Assembly: GCA_021203065.1 (NCBI GenBank)
Contig: JAJQBX010000018.1
Coordinates: 331,796-395,795 of the forward strand
DNA: 64,000 nt
DNA from: Oscillospiraceae bacterium
GTDB taxonomy: Bacteria; Bacillota; Clostridia; Oscillospirales; Ruminococcaceae
Direction of reading: 5' to 3'
Of this stretch, positions 21,962-29,871 are shown piece by piece. The notes under the pieces were generated by a model. That model had not been told where the DNA came from, did not search any database, and saw nothing but the letters and a program-made list of their open reading frames with translations. A program made the position numbers and the translations under genes. The first letter of the stretch is position 1. Each line of letters begins with the position of its first letter.

Positions 21962-22031
21962 TTGACAACCCGCCTCAGCAGGTGTATAATGTTGATGTAG
22001 CAATTGTACCATCAAATTCTTCTCAAGTCAA
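21962..22031. promoter_or_regulatory. Overlapping divergent promoters with a 24-bp dyad and a 12-bp repeat
   Basis: Plus-strand TTGACA (21962-21967) / TATAAT (21985-21990) and minus-strand TTGACT (22026-22031) / TACAAT (22003-22008) both have 17-base spacers. Predicted start sites are next to each other near 21996-21997, so one bound polymerase should block the other. An imperfect dyad TTGATG...CAATTG...CATCAA (21992-22015) spans both starts. ATTGTACCATCA occurs at 22003-22014 and again at 22064-22075, just before the TetR start codon. Confidence 0.7.
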
Positions 22032-22074
22032 CAGCCTTGTCGAAAATGGCGCAAATAAAGGAGATTGTACCATC

Positions 22075-22587
22075 ATGAGGATGAATAATACAGACAGAAA
22101 TTCTTACGTCAAGACGCAGATTACAAACGCAATGCTCAGGCTTCTCAGCGAGCGTGAATTTGAAGAGATTTCGGTCTCGGAAATTACCGAACGGGCGCAG
22201 GTCAGCCGGAACTCGTTCTACAGAAATTACTCGGACAAGGAGGACATACTCCTGCAATATGTCCGTCGGCTTCTTGGCGACTGGCGAAAGGATAACGATG
22301 CGGCGGTCACGGGCTCAAACGCTGAAATGTTCGGAAGCCTGTTCCAGCACCTGAGCGACAATAGGGAGTTTTATATGCTCCTGAGAAAGCGAAACCTCTT
22401 CCACCTCTTTCTTGATGTCCTTTTGGAGCAATCCGGTCCGAAGCCGGAAATGGACAACACATGGGCATACATCACCGCATTTCTGACCCACGGCACTTTC
22501 GGGTGGATTGAAGAGTGGGTAAACCGAGGAATGCAGGAGTCGGGCGAAGAGATGACGGAAATGTTGACGAAGTATGGTATGAAATAG
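22075..22587 (+). CDS. TetR/AcrR family regulator
   Basis: A 170-residue repressor-type protein. The N-terminal helix-turn-helix is clear: FEEISVSEITERAQVSRNSFYRNYSDKEDIL. The rest is helical and ends with an FGWIEEWVNRGM segment also found in the TetR protein encoded at 63193. The start at 22075 has AAAGGAG 11 bases upstream; the next ATG at 22081 is possible, and the longer frame from 21982 begins inside the -10. The likely targets are itself and the divergent hydrolase gene. Confidence 0.85.
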   Translation: MRMNNTDRNSYVKTQITNAMLRLLSEREFEEISVSEITERAQVSRNSFYRNYSDKEDILLQYVRRLLGDWRKDNDAAVTGSNAEMFGSLFQHLSDNREFYMLLRKRNLFHLFLDVLLEQSGPKPEMDNTWAYITAFLTHGTFGWIEEWVNRGMQESGEEMTEMLTKYGMK

Positions 22588-22597
22588 GCATGAAAAT

Positions 22598-22625
22598 GCA
22601 CCCGACCGACGTCAGGTGCTTTTTT
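22598..22625 (+). terminator. Terminator of the TetR gene
   Basis: Stem GCACC-C-GAC / GTC-A-GGTGC (22598-22619) followed by six T at 22620-22625. It meets the 3' end of the convergent DUF1700 transcript. Confidence 0.85.
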
Positions 22626-22628
22626 CAT

Positions 22629-22754
22629 TCAGAATTGCATGCTGATTCTCTCAAAATCAAAGCCAAGTGCCGCAAATGCCGCAACAAACATTATCGCACC
22701 GACTACAACCAGAATAGTTGCCGCCACAAGCCATTTTTTAGTATTGTTCATCAT
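22629..22754 (-). pseudogene. N-terminal stump of a DUF4097-type membrane protein
   Basis: A 41-codon reading frame beginning MMNNTKKWLVAATILVV and ending after GFDFERISMQF. The basic start, single membrane helix and following GFDF segment look like the N-terminus of the DUF4097 proteins that usually complete PadR-DUF1700 operons. Such proteins are normally 250 or more residues. Here the frame ends beside the TetR terminator, so the rest is missing. The ATG overlaps the DUF1700 stop (ATGA). It is either a remnant or a retained mini-protein. Confidence 0.6.
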
Positions 22755-23350
22755 ACAGCCTCCCTCTTGACAAACCATGATTTAATGCGAATAAGCACCC
22801 ATTTGGTCGCTCTCATAGTACCGATTGTGAGATATTTGCAACCAAAGAAGCCAAAAATCGCAAGACCGACTAACAGAAGCCCCGCTCCGAGCATAGAGAC
22901 TGCCGAAATAATCGCTCCCTGAACCGAGAAAAATCCCAGACCGAAAACACCGCAAAGTGCTCCGAGCACAAATGACAATTCCACTGCCCAGAGGGCGACA
23001 ATCACGCTCCAGATTGCGGCGTAGACGGAAATAATTACCGCAAACAGTGCCACCAGCAGCGACAGCCAGATCGGCGAGCCGAGGACTATCAGAAGAATTC
23101 CCCAAGCCCGGAGCGTGTAGTTCTTTTTCACCTTTTCCCTGACGATAGTCGTAAGCGGGACTTCCGAAAGAATCTGGGAGACGATTTCGTCGATACTCCC
23201 AAGTTCATTAACCGCCTGCTCCTCGGTCAGCCCCTCCTCAATCCGGTCGTCGATCATCTCGCTGTAGAAGCTCACCCTCTCGTCAGCGTCAATCTGCGGA
23301 ATCCCCGAAAGCCGGAGTCGGAGCTTCTCCAAAAATTCACTTTTCCCCAT
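22751..23350 (-). CDS. DUF1700 (HAAS-domain) membrane protein
   Basis: A 199-residue protein with an N-terminal helical HAAS signalling domain (FLEKLRLRLSGIP...ERVSFYSEMIDDRIEEGL...EQAVNELGS) and four or so membrane segments in the C-terminal two thirds. Such proteins occur with PadR regulators and bactofilin- or DUF4097-type adhesin-like proteins. The upstream ATG at 23356 lies only three bases after GGAGG, so the ATG at 23350 is preferred. It overlaps the end of the PadR gene. Confidence 0.85.
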   Translation of the reverse strand: MGKSEFLEKLRLRLSGIPQIDADERVSFYSEMIDDRIEEGLTEEQAVNELGSIDEIVSQILSEVPLTTIVREKVKKNYTLRAWGILLIVLGSPIWLSLLVALFAVIISVYAAIWSVIVALWAVELSFVLGALCGVFGLGFFSVQGAIISAVSMLGAGLLLVGLAIFGFFGCKYLTIGTMRATKWVLIRIKSWFVKREAV

Positions 23351-23663
23351 TTTCATTTTCCTCCTTGGTTATAAACTGATAGATTGCAAAAATCTCTTTC
23401 CACTCGTCCTTGAACTCGTCGATGCGCCTGAGCCCATTTTCGGTGATGTGATAATATTTCCGGAGCCTGCCGTCGTGCTCGACATTCCTGACCGTCAGCA
23501 TTTTCGCCGACTCAAGCCGCTTGAGAATGGTGTAGAGAGTGGACTCGGACAGCCTGATATATGGCGAAAGGTCCTTGATAATCTTGTACCCATAGGAATC
23601 CTCGCCCTTGATAGCCGCCAGCACGCAGACGTCCAGAAGCCCTCGTTTTAATTGTGTGTCCAT
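23337..23663 (-). CDS. PadR family transcriptional regulator
   Basis: A 108-residue winged-helix protein of the short PadR-s2 type: QLKRGLLDVCVLAAI...DSYGYKIIKDL, then SESTLYTILKRLESAKMLT and the wing RKYYHITENGLRR. These proteins usually repress their own operon and respond to envelope or ligand stress. GAGGAGG lies before the ATG. A dyad covers the -10 of its promoter, which supports autoregulation. It heads the PadR-DUF1700-stump operon. Confidence 0.92.
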   Translation of the reverse strand: MDTQLKRGLLDVCVLAAIKGEDSYGYKIIKDLSPYIRLSESTLYTILKRLESAKMLTVRNVEHDGRLRKYYHITENGLRRIDEFKDEWKEIFAIYQFITKEENENGEK

Positions 23664-23678
23664 AGTATGCCTCCTCTT

Positions 23679-23716
23679 GTGATATACATCATATCACGAA
23701 GTATCGGGGATGTCAA
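23679..23716 (-). promoter_or_regulatory. PadR operon promoter and operator dyad
   Basis: Minus-strand TTGACA (23711-23716), a 17-base spacer and TATGAT (23688-23693). A dyad with arms GTGATAT and ATATCAC and a 5-base centre (23679-23697) covers the -10 and the start site. Confidence 0.8.
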
Positions 23717-23725
23717 GGGGGAAAT

Positions 23726-23751
23726 AAAAAACGGCAAAAATTTTTGCCGTT
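23726..23751 (-). terminator. Terminator of the 14-gene operon
   Basis: A perfect 22-bp palindrome, AACGGCAAAAA/TTTTTGCCGTT (23730-23751), followed on the minus strand by six T. It is the first strong terminator after the promoter near 41.2 kb. Confidence 0.88.
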
Positions 23752-23824
23752 AAGGGTTGGGTGTTAGAAAAGAGGATAAAACATAATGCATATAAATGTC
23801 CGCTATTTGTTTGATGTTCATCCT

Positions 23825-25660
23825 TTACTCTGATGCCGCCTTTATTTCATACTCGAGCGAAGCTTCGCCGTTGGCAGCGGCGGGGGATTTGATTTCGATG
23901 GTGCTGCCGGCGTTCCACTTTTCTGCGATAAGGATGTCGGAAAGGGGGTTGATGAGATTCGTCTCAATCATGTTGCCGATGCCTCGACCACCGTTGCTGA
24001 GGTCGGAAAGTGCCTTACTAAGAAGATAGGCTCTGTACTCATCTCCGACAGTCAGTCTGACACCCTTTTCGTGCTCGAGATTCTTCGCAATAGCCTCAAG
24101 CTTCATATCAAGAATTTCTGCCGCAGCATCCTCTCTTATAAAATCAAATACAACAAAGTTGTCGCCGATTCTGTTAAGAAGCTCCGGACGCTGGATAGTA
24201 TACTTGAAATAATCCTTGATGATGCCGAGTAACCTCAACTCAATCTCATCATAGCTCATATCCGAAGTTACGGTCTGGAAGCGCTCGCCACTGTCAGGGT
24301 CTGTGCCGACAACGCCAATGTTGCTGGTGAAGATAATCAACGCCTCAGAAAAATACATCGTCTCGCCGGCGGAATCGGTTATTCTGCCATCCTCAAGTAT
24401 CTGAAGAAACTTATCCAGTATAGACGGATGTGCTTTATCAATCTCATCGAAGAGAAGAACGCAGAAAGGCTTCGCCTTGATGGCATTGGTCAGCTGACCG
24501 CCGTCGCTATAGCCTACATATCCGGGAGGCGCACCGAGCAGCTTCTGGTCGGAATGAGGCTGCTGGTATTCGCTCATATCAAACCGTGTGACAAAGCTGT
24601 CATCGCCGAAAATGAACTCTGCTATTGTCTTTGCCAGCTCCGTTTTACCGGTTCCTGTAGGACCCGCAAAAAACAGAACGCCTTTAGGTCTGCTGGAGGA
24701 GCCGCCCTGAATGCCGGTCATGCCGAGGCAGGCACGGCTCAGAACACTTGAAGCTTTGTCGACCGCATGCTCCTGACCCTTTACCCTTTTCGAGAGGAAC
24801 GACTTTGTGTTTTTTACTCTCTCTTCGTCGAGCTTATCCCATTGACTTTCGGTTTCACCATATCTGAACATCTTTACAGCATCTTTGATTTGCCGCACAG
24901 AATACTTTTTCTGCCTGCACAAAGAAAATATGCCAAAGATCTCCACAAGCGTCATTCCATCAGTAAGAGAGACAAATTCGCTTTCTGCCTGCTTTCTTTC
25001 AGCCAAAGACAGCAAAGAAGTTCCCTCGAGGCTATCAAGTCTTGCAGAAACAACCGCCTGACGGACCTCCTTTTCAGGTCTTGAAATTGTGAGCGTGCGG
25101 ACATAAGGGTTGTTGAGATAAAACCATGCAGGAATGTCGTTCACTTTCTCGACAATGAGGAAAAGAAGATTGGTCAATGGCTTCTTATCCCGCATACTGA
25201 GTGCCTGCGTCGGCGTTCTCGATGCCAGCATCAGCTTTGTGAAGTGCTCAATTTCCTCGTCGGAAAGGTTGTCGGGAGAACCTGCAATGGTATTCGCCAG
25301 ATCAAAAATCACAGCCGTCGGTCTGATGCTGTTTGCCATAGCCTTTCTTATACTATCGGTAGCACTGCAGATGGAACGTGAGGACTTCTCATCGGTTGAG
25401 ACATTTCTATAGAATGTTGCAGGCATTTCGGAAGCATAGGGATTCGTAAAGCCGTCGATTCTGTTATAGAAGACAATAGGATCATAGCCCACCTCGTCGA
25501 GATAGCGATGCAGATACTGAGAAAGGCTTACCGGCTCGCAGGTCTCCTCGTCCTCATAAATCCACGGCTGTAAATCGTGGACGTTTCCCTCTATTATGAA
25601 AGTAGTGTTGATGTCTCTGTATACATCAAGATCCTTCTGCCATTTTTCGGCTTGTATCAT
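23825..25660 (-). CDS. ClpB/ClpA-like AAA+ ATPase (last gene of the 14-gene operon)
   Basis: A 611-residue protein. The C-terminal half (about residues 285-590) is a Clp-type AAA+ module with Walker A GPTGTGKTELA, pore-loop region GAPPGYVGYSDGGQL, Walker B LLFDEIDKAHP, FTSNIG and a ClpB D2-small-like end (GGRGIGNMIETNLINPL). The N-terminal half is not a Clp N-domain; it looks like a divergent AAA module without a P-loop (ITRIDG-like segments, VIFDLANTIAG). It thus resembles a Clp unfoldase with only the second ring active. Start at the ATG overlapping the FHA gene stop (ATGA), with AAGGAG eight bases upstream. Possible role: remodelling or disassembly of the operon's complex. Confidence 0.85.
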   Translation of the reverse strand: MIQAEKWQKDLDVYRDINTTFIIEGNVHDLQPWIYEDEETCEPVSLSQYLHRYLDEVGYDPIVFYNRIDGFTNPYASEMPATFYRNVSTDEKSSRSICSATDSIRKAMANSIRPTAVIFDLANTIAGSPDNLSDEEIEHFTKLMLASRTPTQALSMRDKKPLTNLLFLIVEKVNDIPAWFYLNNPYVRTLTISRPEKEVRQAVVSARLDSLEGTSLLSLAERKQAESEFVSLTDGMTLVEIFGIFSLCRQKKYSVRQIKDAVKMFRYGETESQWDKLDEERVKNTKSFLSKRVKGQEHAVDKASSVLSRACLGMTGIQGGSSSRPKGVLFFAGPTGTGKTELAKTIAEFIFGDDSFVTRFDMSEYQQPHSDQKLLGAPPGYVGYSDGGQLTNAIKAKPFCVLLFDEIDKAHPSILDKFLQILEDGRITDSAGETMYFSEALIIFTSNIGVVGTDPDSGERFQTVTSDMSYDEIELRLLGIIKDYFKYTIQRPELLNRIGDNFVVFDFIREDAAAEILDMKLEAIAKNLEHEKGVRLTVGDEYRAYLLSKALSDLSNGGRGIGNMIETNLINPLSDILIAEKWNAGSTIEIKSPAAANGEASLEYEIKAASE

Positions 25661-26178
25661 ACTGAGCACTCCTTCCTGACAACGAGGGTGAGCCTGAGGT
25701 CACAAAGCGTTATCGTCGAACCTTCTGCCACCAACTTAGGTGTATTTTTTTCTATTCTTTCTCCATCAACGAGCGTTCCATAGGTGCTTAAGTCCTGAAC
25801 TATCACCCCGAGATTTCTGCGTGGAATCACCCTGATATGCTGCCTGCTGACAGATGGATAGTCACAGAGAAACTCTGCTCCTATTCCTGTTCTGCCTACT
25901 ATCCCTCCCTCGTCAGGGATCGGTATCTCCGTACCGGACAAAAACCTGAGAGCATACTTTGCGCTGCCGGCAACAAAGCTGTCGCCTGCATTTATGTCTG
26001 CCTCTTCATCATGAGGCTTTCTGGCGTTATCTAATAATTCCTGAACCTTGGGATCGTTCTCGTTATATGTCTGAAAATCCACCAATCTTCGTCCACATGA
26101 AGGGCAGTTATCCGGAAAGCTCAGCCGCTTTTCAAAAACTATCTTCTCGCCGCATGAACATATTTTGCAAAAGCTCAT
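25657..26178 (-). CDS. Zinc-ribbon and FHA-domain protein
   Basis: A 173-residue protein. The first 30 residues hold a four-cysteine ribbon (CKICSCGEK...CPSCGR). Residues about 85-170 form an FHA domain with the conserved phosphothreonine-binding pattern: GGIVGRTG, then SVSRQHIRV, and [15 protein letters not shown] domains read Thr phosphorylation, and a Ser/Thr kinase is encoded three genes upstream, so a kinase-reader pair is likely. The start overlaps the previous stop (ATGA) with GGAGG in place, and its own stop overlaps the next start. Confidence 0.88.
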   Translation of the reverse strand: MSFCKICSCGEKIVFEKRLSFPDNCPSCGRRLVDFQTYNENDPKVQELLDNARKPHDEEADINAGDSFVAGSAKYALRFLSGTEIPIPDEGGIVGRTGIGAEFLCDYPSVSRQHIRVIPRRNLGVIVQDLSTYGTLVDGERIEKNTPKLVAEGSTITLCDLRLTLVVRKECSV

Positions 26179-26621
26179 TTGTCAGCCTCCATCTCTGCTC
26201 TCTTCTCCAACAGATCTACGAGAGCATCCCTGCGGCTGAGATTCAGACGACCCTGTTCGTCAATTTCGATTATCTTTACAAGCACCATGTCACCGATCTT
26301 GACAACGTCTTCGACTCTGTTGACTCTCTGCATATCCAGCTTAGAAATATGAATGAGCCCATTGTAACTGGGAGCAATCTCGACAAAAGCTCCGAAATTC
26401 ATGATGCGGGTTACTTTTCCTCGACACATCATTCCCACTTCGGGGATGAATTCTTTCGGCTCGGTTTCATCTATTACCTCTACCTCTTCAGCGGGGGTAA
26501 CACACTCTTCATCGGGCATGACCTTATCTAACTCAGGGTCGGCAGATAGCCGATGCCCACAGTAATCGCAAAATATAGCATCATCCCGGTTTTCTGTTCC
26601 ACAAAAATTACATTCTTTCAT
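26175..26621 (-). CDS. Zinc-ribbon and S1 RNA-binding-domain protein
   Basis: A 148-residue protein with an N-terminal zinc ribbon ([19 protein letters not shown]), an acidic linker, and an S1/OB domain from about residue 63: [26 protein letters not shown], and [17 protein letters not shown]1 domains bind RNA or serve as protein adaptors. A second S1 domain lies at the N-terminus of the FtsK-like protein of the same operon, which is unusual and links the two. Tight coupling: the start lies three bases after the previous stop, and GGAGG is present. Confidence 0.88.
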   Translation of the reverse strand: MKECNFCGTENRDDAIFCDYCGHRLSADPELDKVMPDEECVTPAEEVEVIDETEPKEFIPEVGMMCRGKVTRIMNFGAFVEIAPSYNGLIHISKLDMQRVNRVEDVVKIGDMVLVKIIEIDEQGRLNLSRRDALVDLLEKRAEMEADK

Positions 26622-26624
26622 TTG

Positions 26625-27689
26625 TCAATCCTCCGTTGTGCGAGCTTTGAGCTCTGATTTTCTTGCTTTTTTCTGTTGCTTGTTTTTCTTGGAATCCTGC
26701 AGGTCGTTCTGAGAGCAGATTGTGTCCATAGATGCCGGTTCGACATAGATATGATTGAAAATAATGCCTTTCTCCAAAGCCAGTTCTTCCACCTCACGAT
26801 ACATCGAGCAAACACTGTTTGCGCTGGCTTCAAGGGCACGCTTCTGGTCGAGCGAGCCTTCTTTTGTCTTCGCTATAGGCTCAAACATGATGCCGGAGTC
26901 GTCCGCACCCACAAATACATCGCACAGTGGCTGACCATCGACAGAAAACAGCTGACCCTCGGTATGATCCAAAACAACATGGTCTTTTAGCGAGCAACCA
27001 AGCTTATTCATGATTTCCTCAATGGTGCTCATGATATAGGCATCCTGCTTCTGCTTTTCTGCAACAGCCATCAGTCGCTTTGTGGTACTTGATACTTTTT
27101 CGGGAAGCGTTTCAACCGGCTCCTCTCCGACTAACTGGCATAGGGCGCAGTATTCGTAATATTCATTCTCGAGCTTCTGATAATCTACCTTAGAGCAGGG
27201 AGTACCGCCCTGAATATAGCTCTGTATCCGCATTTTAAGATACTTAAGCTTGTCTTCAATGTCCATTTTCTGATTGCTGAGAGTTTTTGAGGTTTCAAGT
27301 AAAACCCGTTCCTTATCCAGAGCGTCCTGTTCGGTAAGAACAGCACGGTCATCAATCGAGTCAACCAGCTTCTCTATTTCCTGTTCAAGCTGTGATGAGA
27401 AGATATGGTTCTCCTCAAGAAGTGAAGACAGATCAAGAACAGTGCGGGATGGTGCAGCCTGCTCATCACGCAGTGCTTCTCCGATGCGGACCTTGCATAT
27501 AAATCCGCTGACTCCCTCATCATCATTTGTGACTGTAACCTCCATATTTGATGAACCGGAAGCCACAACGCTGTTTTTATGCCCTTCAAGAAGCTGTGCT
27601 CTAATCTTGTTGATATTTTCCATCAGCTCGGCTTTGAGCTTCGCCTTTCGCATAGCCTCAAGCTGTGCTGTCGAATAATAGCTACTCAC
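26625..27689 (-). CDS. Unrecognised coiled-coil protein of the 14-gene operon
   Basis: I do not recognise this 354-residue protein. The first third is charged and helical (QLEAMRKAKLKAELMENINK), with further coiled-coil stretches around residues 90-170. A compact domain around residues 225-325 (VVLDHTEGQLFSVDG...CDVFVGADDSGIMFEPI) looks alpha/beta. The C-terminus is very basic (KKNKQQKKARKSELKAR) and could bind nucleic acid. The start is taken as the GTG at 27689, eight bases after GAGGG; a GTG at 27698 is too close to the ribosome site. No transmembrane segment is seen. It lies between the kinase and zinc-ribbon-S1 genes. Confidence 0.7.
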   Translation of the reverse strand: MSSYYSTAQLEAMRKAKLKAELMENINKIRAQLLEGHKNSVVASGSSNMEVTVTNDDEGVSGFICKVRIGEALRDEQAAPSRTVLDLSSLLEENHIFSSQLEQEIEKLVDSIDDRAVLTEQDALDKERVLLETSKTLSNQKMDIEDKLKYLKMRIQSYIQGGTPCSKVDYQKLENEYYEYCALCQLVGEEPVETLPEKVSSTTKRLMAVAEKQKQDAYIMSTIEEIMNKLGCSLKDHVVLDHTEGQLFSVDGQPLCDVFVGADDSGIMFEPIAKTKEGSLDQKRALEASANSVCSMYREVEELALEKGIIFNHIYVEPASMDTICSQNDLQDSKKNKQQKKARKSELKARTTED

Positions 27690-27731
27690 AATCTTCACCC
27701 TCTATATGTATACTTAATCTTAATCTTAATC

Positions 27732-29309
27732 CTATAATTCGCCCATATGCCTGAGCTCTTTTTCGTAGCCCATCCTGTAGAACCACGCCTTGAACTGGTC
27801 GGAGGAAATCATCCAATCGATCTCTTTTGTAGAGTGACCGGCGATGGCAGAAATGAGAGTGTCCAAAGAATCAACAGTCTTTCCAAAAATATTAATGCTG
27901 GACTTTCCCTGAAGTGCAAAGCAAATTGTGCAGATTGCGGTCATATCTGCATTTGAATTCTTTTTGATGAGCTGCTCAAGCCTGTCAACCTGAGCCTGAT
28001 CATACTGCATTTCTCTCAGATAGGCGACCAACATTCCGGAATACAGAAACTTCACGGCAATCTGGTCTCTTCCGGAAGCCAAAGAATTCACATAGCTTGG
28101 AAGGTCTTGATATTCCTTGCCACAATAAAAGATTTGCGGCGAGCCCTTTTCAAGCAAAAGAAGGAGTCTGAATACAGCAGCATCTTCATCGTGCAGAAGC
28201 ACAAGCTGGCGAATTCCGGAAGATAATTCCTTGTCAAATTGTTGCACAAAATCTATAAGCTCTCTTCGCTTGATAACCTTTTTTGCCTGCTCCCAATGAG
28301 CTTTGATTGCATTTGCAAGCTGATGCAAAGAAGACACGGAAAGTGTCTCTCCGTCAAAGCGTCCGAATATAAGCGGCTTTTTGGGACGTTCCTTTACCGG
28401 GCGGGCATAGGGATCTCTGCTGACAGGACGCATATATTCGCCCTCGAGCCACCGCTTGACCTCATCATATCCCCAGCGACTCTCTTCATCCTCGATGATA
28501 AGCCCTTTGATCAGATTTGAAAAGCGTCCCTCAATCTGGCTGGGTAGCTCAATACCGCTTTCCCATGCCCGTGAAATCTCCTCAACGGACATTCCGGAAA
28601 ACAGCGAATGTCCGAGAATCATTCTGCAAAGGACCAGTCCGAATGAACCATAATCGTAGGCGGGCGACATTGCTGCGCTCCACAGAAGAGTCCGGACTCT
28701 CGGAGCATACTCAGGCGTTCCTCTTGCCACATCAATCAGCTTTCCGTTTGCGTTTGTATATCCGCTGACGCCACAGTCGCCAATTACGACACGCTTTTTG
28801 CCGTCAGCGTAGAACAGATTGCTTGGTTTTATATCGCAATGCACAATGCCATGCTTATGCAGTTCATTAAGTCCTTCGTTGATGGAGGGAATAATGACCT
28901 CATGGATGCTGGCACTGGTAACTTCGGCTTCCTTCTCTAATGTTCCCTCCGGATAATAATCGTATATTTCAAAATACCTGTCCTGATAATCGCCACACTC
29001 AACGACATGTGCAATATTCGGATGTCGGACATTCATCAGAAAGTCCTGAATCTGGGATGATGGTCTCCATCCGTCATGATAGATTTTGACTGCATACATC
29101 TTTCCCCATTTTCTCGCCATATAGACATCCGCCTGCTTCCCCTGCCCGCTCATAAGAGAGCTTATGATGTAGCTGTCGGCGATGGATTCACCCGGCATAA
29201 GGTGCATAGAAGTATTTGCGCTGACTCCGCTCGGTGCAACTGTGACGGCTGCATCAATATTATTCTGACCGGCTCGTCCGGGAGCCCTTGTTTCATCCGC
29301 ATTTATCAT
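27732..29309 (-). CDS. Ser/Thr protein kinase of the 14-gene operon
   Basis: A 525-residue Hanks-type kinase without membrane segments. The kinase domain starts near residue 45 with the glycine loop (LMSGQGKQADVYMA), the ATP-binding Lys in YAVKIY, the catalytic loop HCDIKPSNL, a DCG in place of DFG (IGDCGVSG), and RGTPEYAPR. All residues needed for catalysis appear present, so it is probably active. The C-terminal 200 residues are helical and unrecognised. The first 45 residues are low in structure and may hold phosphorylation sites. The start overlaps the radical-SAM gene stop (ATGA). The FHA protein of the same operon is a plausible reader. Confidence 0.9.
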   Translation of the reverse strand: MINADETRAPGRAGQNNIDAAVTVAPSGVSANTSMHLMPGESIADSYIISSLMSGQGKQADVYMARKWGKMYAVKIYHDGWRPSSQIQDFLMNVRHPNIAHVVECGDYQDRYFEIYDYYPEGTLEKEAEVTSASIHEVIIPSINEGLNELHKHGIVHCDIKPSNLFYADGKKRVVIGDCGVSGYTNANGKLIDVARGTPEYAPRVRTLLWSAAMSPAYDYGSFGLVLCRMILGHSLFSGMSVEEISRAWESGIELPSQIEGRFSNLIKGLIIEDEESRWGYDEVKRWLEGEYMRPVSRDPYARPVKERPKKPLIFGRFDGETLSVSSLHQLANAIKAHWEQAKKVIKRRELIDFVQQFDKELSSGIRQLVLLHDEDAAVFRLLLLLEKGSPQIFYCGKEYQDLPSYVNSLASGRDQIAVKFLYSGMLVAYLREMQYDQAQVDRLEQLIKKNSNADMTAICTICFALQGKSSINIFGKTVDSLDTLISAIAGHSTKEIDWMISSDQFKAWFYRMGYEKELRHMGEL

Positions 29310-29866
29310 TTCTTTACCTCCGGGATACCGATAGTCAGCATGCTGTTTCCATACAAAACAGTCTGAATCTCACGTTTGCAGGCGTCAAGACCACGGTATA
29401 GCTCGTGATGTCTGAAAACATGAAGCTTCTGGTTCGAAGAGCCTCTTATGCCTATCCCGTCATTAAGCTCGTCGACATAAGGTCCGTCGACTATTACAGC
29501 TGAAAGAGCGATAATTCTGTCGACATACCGATCGTGCCTATCAAGCAGCTCATCCATCGTAAAGCCGGTGTAGATAAGAATATCATCGCTTATAAGAGTA
29601 AGCTTTTCAATCAGGTCGCAAAGAGCCTCTGCCTGCAGAAAGGGCTCGCCTCCGGAAATGGTGAAGCCATCGGGAGATTTTCCGATACGCCTTATGATTC
29701 CGATTATCTCAGCAGTTGACAATTCTTTCCCGGCTTCTACGGACTTAAGCTCCGGGCTGATACAGCCGGGACAATTACGGTTGCAGCCAGCTGTCCAGAT
29801 TCCGATTCGCTGTCCCGGTCCAAGGGTTTTTACCGGATAATATATTCGTGCGACGCTTAAAGACAT
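29306..29866 (-). CDS. Radical-SAM activating enzyme (NrdG/PflA-like)
   Basis: A 186-residue short radical-SAM protein. The cluster motif is CNRNCPGC (CxxxCxxC), followed by TISGGEPFLQ, the SAM-binding glycine motif, and VDGPYVDELND near the end. Proteins of this size normally activate glycyl-radical enzymes, but no glycyl-radical enzyme is encoded nearby, so its target is unknown. The start is the ATG five bases past the preceding stop. In-frame codons further upstream overlap the previous gene and are not used. Its presence between a kinase gene and an unknown gene is one of the odd features of the operon. Confidence 0.87.
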   Translation of the reverse strand: MSLSVARIYYPVKTLGPGQRIGIWTAGCNRNCPGCISPELKSVEAGKELSTAEIIGIIRRIGKSPDGFTISGGEPFLQAEALCDLIEKLTLISDDILIYTGFTMDELLDRHDRYVDRIIALSAVIVDGPYVDELNDGIGIRGSSNQKLHVFRHHELYRGLDACKREIQTVLYGNSMLTIGIPEVKK

Positions 29867-29871
29867 AATTA

